A stretch of 64,000 bases of DNA from Mycoplasmataceae bacterium (GTDB taxonomy: Bacteria > Bacillota_I > Bacilli_A > Mycoplasmatales > Mycoplasmoidaceae), in assembly GCA_016288695.1 (NCBI GenBank), contig JAEELD010000009.1, forward strand, positions 79,234 through 143,233. The letters run 5' to 3'. The notes beneath the pieces are model-generated. The model did no database searches and was not told the origin of the DNA. It saw only the letters and a list, made by a program, of their open reading frames with translations. The first letter of the stretch is position 1. Every line of letters begins with the position of its first letter. The position numbers were made by a program, and so were the translations under genes. Shown here piece by piece: positions 60,204-64,000 of the stretch.

Positions 60204-61533
60204 TAAGGTAGCTATTATAGGCAAACCAAATGTTGGTAAATCAACTTTATTTAATAGGTTGATACACAAAAAGAAATCCATAATTTTCGATACGCCAGGC
60301 GTTACTAGGGATAGAATTTATGGGACAGTAAATTGATTGAATAAAGAGTTTACATTGATAGATACAGGAGGTCTAACTAATAAAAATCTACCATTTCAAA
60401 AAAGCATTCAATCACAAGCAGAATATGCCATTTCAGAAGCTGACATAATACTATTTATAGTTTCAAATAAAGAAATGCTAGACAATGATGACTATTTAAT
60501 TGCTAAATTATTAAAAAAAAGCAATAAAAAGAAAATATTTTTAGTCTTGAACAAGATTGATATAAATTCAATCAATACAAACAATGACATATTTTATTCG
60601 TTAGGTTTTGGCAAACCGCTTTCTATTTCTGCTGAGCATTCTATTGGGATAGGCGATTTGTTAGACAAAATCATAGAAAATCTTGCTGTGTCAAAAGCAA
60701 GCAATGTCGATTCGTCCACACGATTTTGTGTTATAGGTAGGGTAAATGTGGGAAAATCCACATTTGTTAATTCAATATTGAATTCAGACAGAGTTTTATC
60801 ATCGCCAATTCCTAATACAACTCGTGATAGTGTGGATTGTCAGTTTAAATACAACGGAAAACAATATGTTATTATTGACACTGCTGGAGTTAGAAAAAAA
60901 AGCACATTAGATAATTTAGATAAGTTTATTTTATTGAGAACACAAGATGCAATTTTACAATCACAATTAATAGTTTTGATGCTAGATGGGAGTGAGGAAA
61001 TCACAAACCAAGATGAAATAATTGGAGGGATGGCTTTTAAAGCCAACATACCAACAATCATTGCTGTTAATAAATGAGATTTAGTAAAGAAAAATGAAAA
61101 GACAATGAATGAATTTATTAAGAAAATAAAATTTAAATTTCATTATATTCCATGAGCTCCAATAATTTTTATTTCTGCTAAGAAAAAGAGTAGGATTAAT
61201 AAAATTTTTGAAAAAATTGACTTAATTAACGAACAATTAAAAATTAAAGTTAATAATTCTTTATTAAATGAAATTATTTTAAAATCTGTTGCTCATAATC
61301 CTCCACCTTTATTCAAAGGTCATAGACTAAACATATCATATGCCACACAAATCAAAGCGCAGATACCTTCATTTGTGATATTTACAAACAATCCTAAATA
61401 TTTGCATTTTTCATATGCAAGGTTTATAGAAAATATAATAAGAAAATCATTTGGATTAGATGCTGTACCAATAACTGTTTATTACAAAGATAAAAATTCG
61501 CGAATAAGAGGCATAAAACAGGAGGATAAATAA
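60193..61533 (+). CDS. der: GTPase Der (EngA), double G-domain
   Basis: [29 protein letters not shown], second domain [26 protein letters not shown]; joined through UGA. Confidence 0.95.
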
Positions 61534-62523
61534 ATGAGTAAAGTTGCAATTTTAGGAACAGGTGCTTGAGGAACTGCATTAGCTAATACATTGTTAGCAA
61601 ACAATCATGATGTAGCTATGTGGGGGATAGATGAGAAAGAGATAAGTGATTTAAAAAAATCAATTAATTGTAAGTATTTTGGTAAAGCAAAATTAGTTAA
61701 AAAATTAGCATTAGTCTGCATGGATATAAAAATGATTGTTGATTTTAAACCAAATTTTATTATCATTGCTGTTCCATCTATATATATTGAACAGACTTTA
61801 AGTAAATTTATTGATATTTTAAAAAACAGACCTATTATCATAAATGTGGCAAAAGGTCTTAATTTGAAAACAGATAAGACTTGATCATTAACTATAGAAA
61901 AAATAATAAATAAAAAAGCTAATGGTTTAGTTACTTTAATAGGTCCAAGTTTTGCATATGATGTTTTTTTTAAGCATAAAACAATAGTTAATACAGTATC
62001 TAGAGATATAAAAAAAGCTCAGAAAGTAGCAAAAATATTTAATAATTCATTTTTTCGATGTGTATCAATTACAGATGTTTATGGTGCTGAAATAATAAGT
62101 GCTTTAAAAAATGTTATGGCAATTGGGAGTGGGATTATTTTTTCACAAAATCATTCAATCAATACACGCTCTGCCGTTTTAGCCCAAATAACAAAGGAAA
62201 TTTTTCGGATTTTAACAATAGCAGGAGGTAAGAACACCACTTTATATGAGTTTTGTGGGATTGGTGATATATTTTTAACATGCACAGACACAAAATCAAG
62301 AAATTTTTCGTTTGGTATTTTGGTTGGAAAAAAGGGTATAAAAAATGCATTGGAGCAAAATAAAAATAAAACAGTGGAGGGATATTGAGCTACAAAAATT
62401 GCATATGATATTATTAAAAAGCATAATATAGATGCTCCAGTAATAACAAACATTTATAATATTTTGTACAACAACAGAGATGCAAAAGTATTTGCTAAAG
62501 AATTTATTAAGAGTTTTAGATAA
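61534..62523 (+). CDS. gpsA: glycerol-3-phosphate dehydrogenase (NAD(P)+)
   Basis: VAILGTGAWGTALANTLL, VAKGLNLKT, GPSFAYDV, SALKNVMAIGSGI, GIGDIFLTCTDTKSRNFSFG; joined through UGA. Confidence 0.94.
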
Positions 62524-63031
62524 TTTTTTTTATTGTTTCAATTAAGTTTAGGATTCCTGGAAAGACAATTGTTAATTCATATCCAATTGTCTCTATGTCT
62601 TTTTCACTAATTGTTTTTTTGCTTTTTTCTTTTACATATTTAAGTATTTCATCAATCGTTATTAAGTAATATTTGTTTAGTTTATAAAAATGAACAATCA
62701 AAAAACATAATGTGTTAAATTTGTTCTTAGCAGCTATTAAAAATGATAATTGGTGTTCTTTTATTGAGTTAAGACTAAAAGCAGAATTTATTGTTTGTTT
62801 TGCTTCAAATTCTATGTGTCTCCCCATATAATTGCCAGTATAATCAACTGTTGATTTTGAACATATTTGACCAATAAATTTTTTTTGGTCTAACATATTT
62901 AATATTTTAAATGGGATATGTCTTTTTTCGAAATATGCAATAGATTTATCAGCGTAATAAGATATTGTTCGACTAATTATCTCTTCTAAATACATCCCTT
63001 TGTTAGATGAAATATGAGTAAAGTACTTCAT
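62516..63031 (-). CDS. recU: RecU-family Holliday junction resolvase
   Basis: NKGMYLEEIISRTISYY, STVDYTGNYMGRHIEFEAKQT, KEHQLSFLIAAK. Confidence 0.85.
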   Translation of the reverse strand: MKYFTHISSNKGMYLEEIISRTISYYADKSIAYFEKRHIPFKILNMLDQKKFIGQICSKSTVDYTGNYMGRHIEFEAKQTINSAFSLNSIKEHQLSFLIAAKNKFNTLCFLIVHFYKLNKYYLITIDEILKYVKEKSKKTISEKDIETIGYELTIVFPGILNLIETIKKII

Positions 63032-63139
63032 AATACTTAATAATATGGATATTTGTTCAAACTATTAAATTAAATTTTAACTTGTTAAATCTAATTTCCT
63101 TCTGCTACAAATAAAATAAATATAATTTTGTTGGGAGGG

Positions 63140-63157
63140 TTCTTAAATATTTAAGAA
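63140..63157. promoter_or_regulatory. 18-bp perfect palindrome TTCTTAAATATTTAAGAA upstream of putative surface protein
   Basis: Self-complementary, just upstream of the AAGGAG Shine-Dalgarno. Confidence 0.4.
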
Positions 63158-63183
63158 TCTTATTTGATAAGGAGTTTATATAT

Positions 63184-64000
63184 ATGACAAAAAAAAATTC
63201 TTTTAGGATTAATCCCTTTATCATTGTGCTCAATAATAGAACCTACTTGTAATGCTAGTAGTTCATTATTGAATAGTGTTAAGGCTTCTAATGAAGATGA
63301 AAAGGGAATTAGTTTTGAAAATCTTGAATACATATACCATAGTGGGGTTATTAACTATTATCGATTAGATAAAAAACAACAAATTGAGATTGATAATCAG
63401 ATTAAGGAAGAAAAATCTGAATTTTATGCTAATTTTTTAGATAAATTTGATTATTTTTATAAAAATAAAGATTTAAAAATAAGAGAAAGATATACAAAAA
63501 TTAATGAAATTTGTTATACGGCATCATTGAAAATTGTTGATTTCATTTTAGTTAAGGAAGATTTAAACAACCAAATAAAAAGCACAAATGAGGTTAAATC
63601 AAGTAATAGGATAAGTGAGGTAGTAAACTTTTGCAAAAATAATTATTTACTTTATGATGAAGGCTCTGATTTAATTGATAAAGCTATGATAGAAGAATCA
63701 TTTTTTGCTGCTTCGAAGTCAGTTATAATTTTAAACACAAGTTTGATTTTAAAAAAATTCTTAAAGTCTGTAGGAAAAACTAAAGAAAATAAGGAAAAAT
63801 TAGATTCAATTTATGTTAATAAGAAAGTTTCAATTGATGAGCTTTATCAAGAAGGAAAATTAAAAGTTGGTCAAGATTTAACTGAATATGTAAAAAATAA
63901 TGAATTGGACATTAATTATGAACATGAAAAATCTCAATTTTTGTTGCCAAATTTCCATGATTTTGAATATAAAGATAAATTTGACTTATATGTAAAGATT
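63184..64000 (+). pseudogene. putative secreted/surface protein, out of frame at A9 tract; continues past window
   Basis: SD AAGGAG, ATGAC(A)9; the ATG frame stops within ~25 codons, the shifted frame is open to the window end with signal peptide ILLGLIPLSLCSIIEPTCNASS then a >250-codon hydrophilic body. Confidence 0.65.

Noticed and set aside
1-64000. CRISPR arrays, rRNA operons, intact IS elements or prophage modules
   Set aside because: No regularly spaced direct repeats, rRNA-like sequence, transposase motifs or phage structural genes were seen on either strand

Overview
This is an AT-rich Mollicutes chromosome segment that uses genetic code 4. In-frame UGA falls at conserved Trp positions in almost every gene, so the supplied ORF track is fragmented and I re-joined ORFs across UGA. 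The window spans the replication-origin region: dnaN and dnaA on the minus strand, divergent from rpmH-rnpA-yidC-rsmA on the plus strand. Most of it is core housekeeping: dnaE, polC, pheST, metG, obg, der, gmk, cmk, ktrAB, nadE, tdk, pta, clpB with a perfect CIRCE element, rnj, def, gpsA and recU. It also carries three MEP isoprenoid genes (ispE, ispD, ispF). The most notable observation is an anaerobic ribonucleotide reductase whose glycyl-radical C-terminal domain is a separate 72-aa ORF. That ORF lies downstream of nrdG, while the NrdD body stops right after the first CxxC of the zinc ribbon. Accessory features: (i) a type II restriction-modification pair, with the endonuclease hidden by UGA codons, convergent with a DUF262/DUF1524 (GmrSD-like) gene and gene remnants; (ii) a conserved-order tRNA array interrupted by a compositionally distinct ABC transporter; (iii) tandem membrane glycosyltransferases sharing a ~98% identical central block; (iv) a putative surface protein gene out of frame at an A9 tract just after its start codon. 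No rRNA, CRISPR array or intact insertion sequence was seen. No searches or computations could be run; family calls come from recognised motifs.
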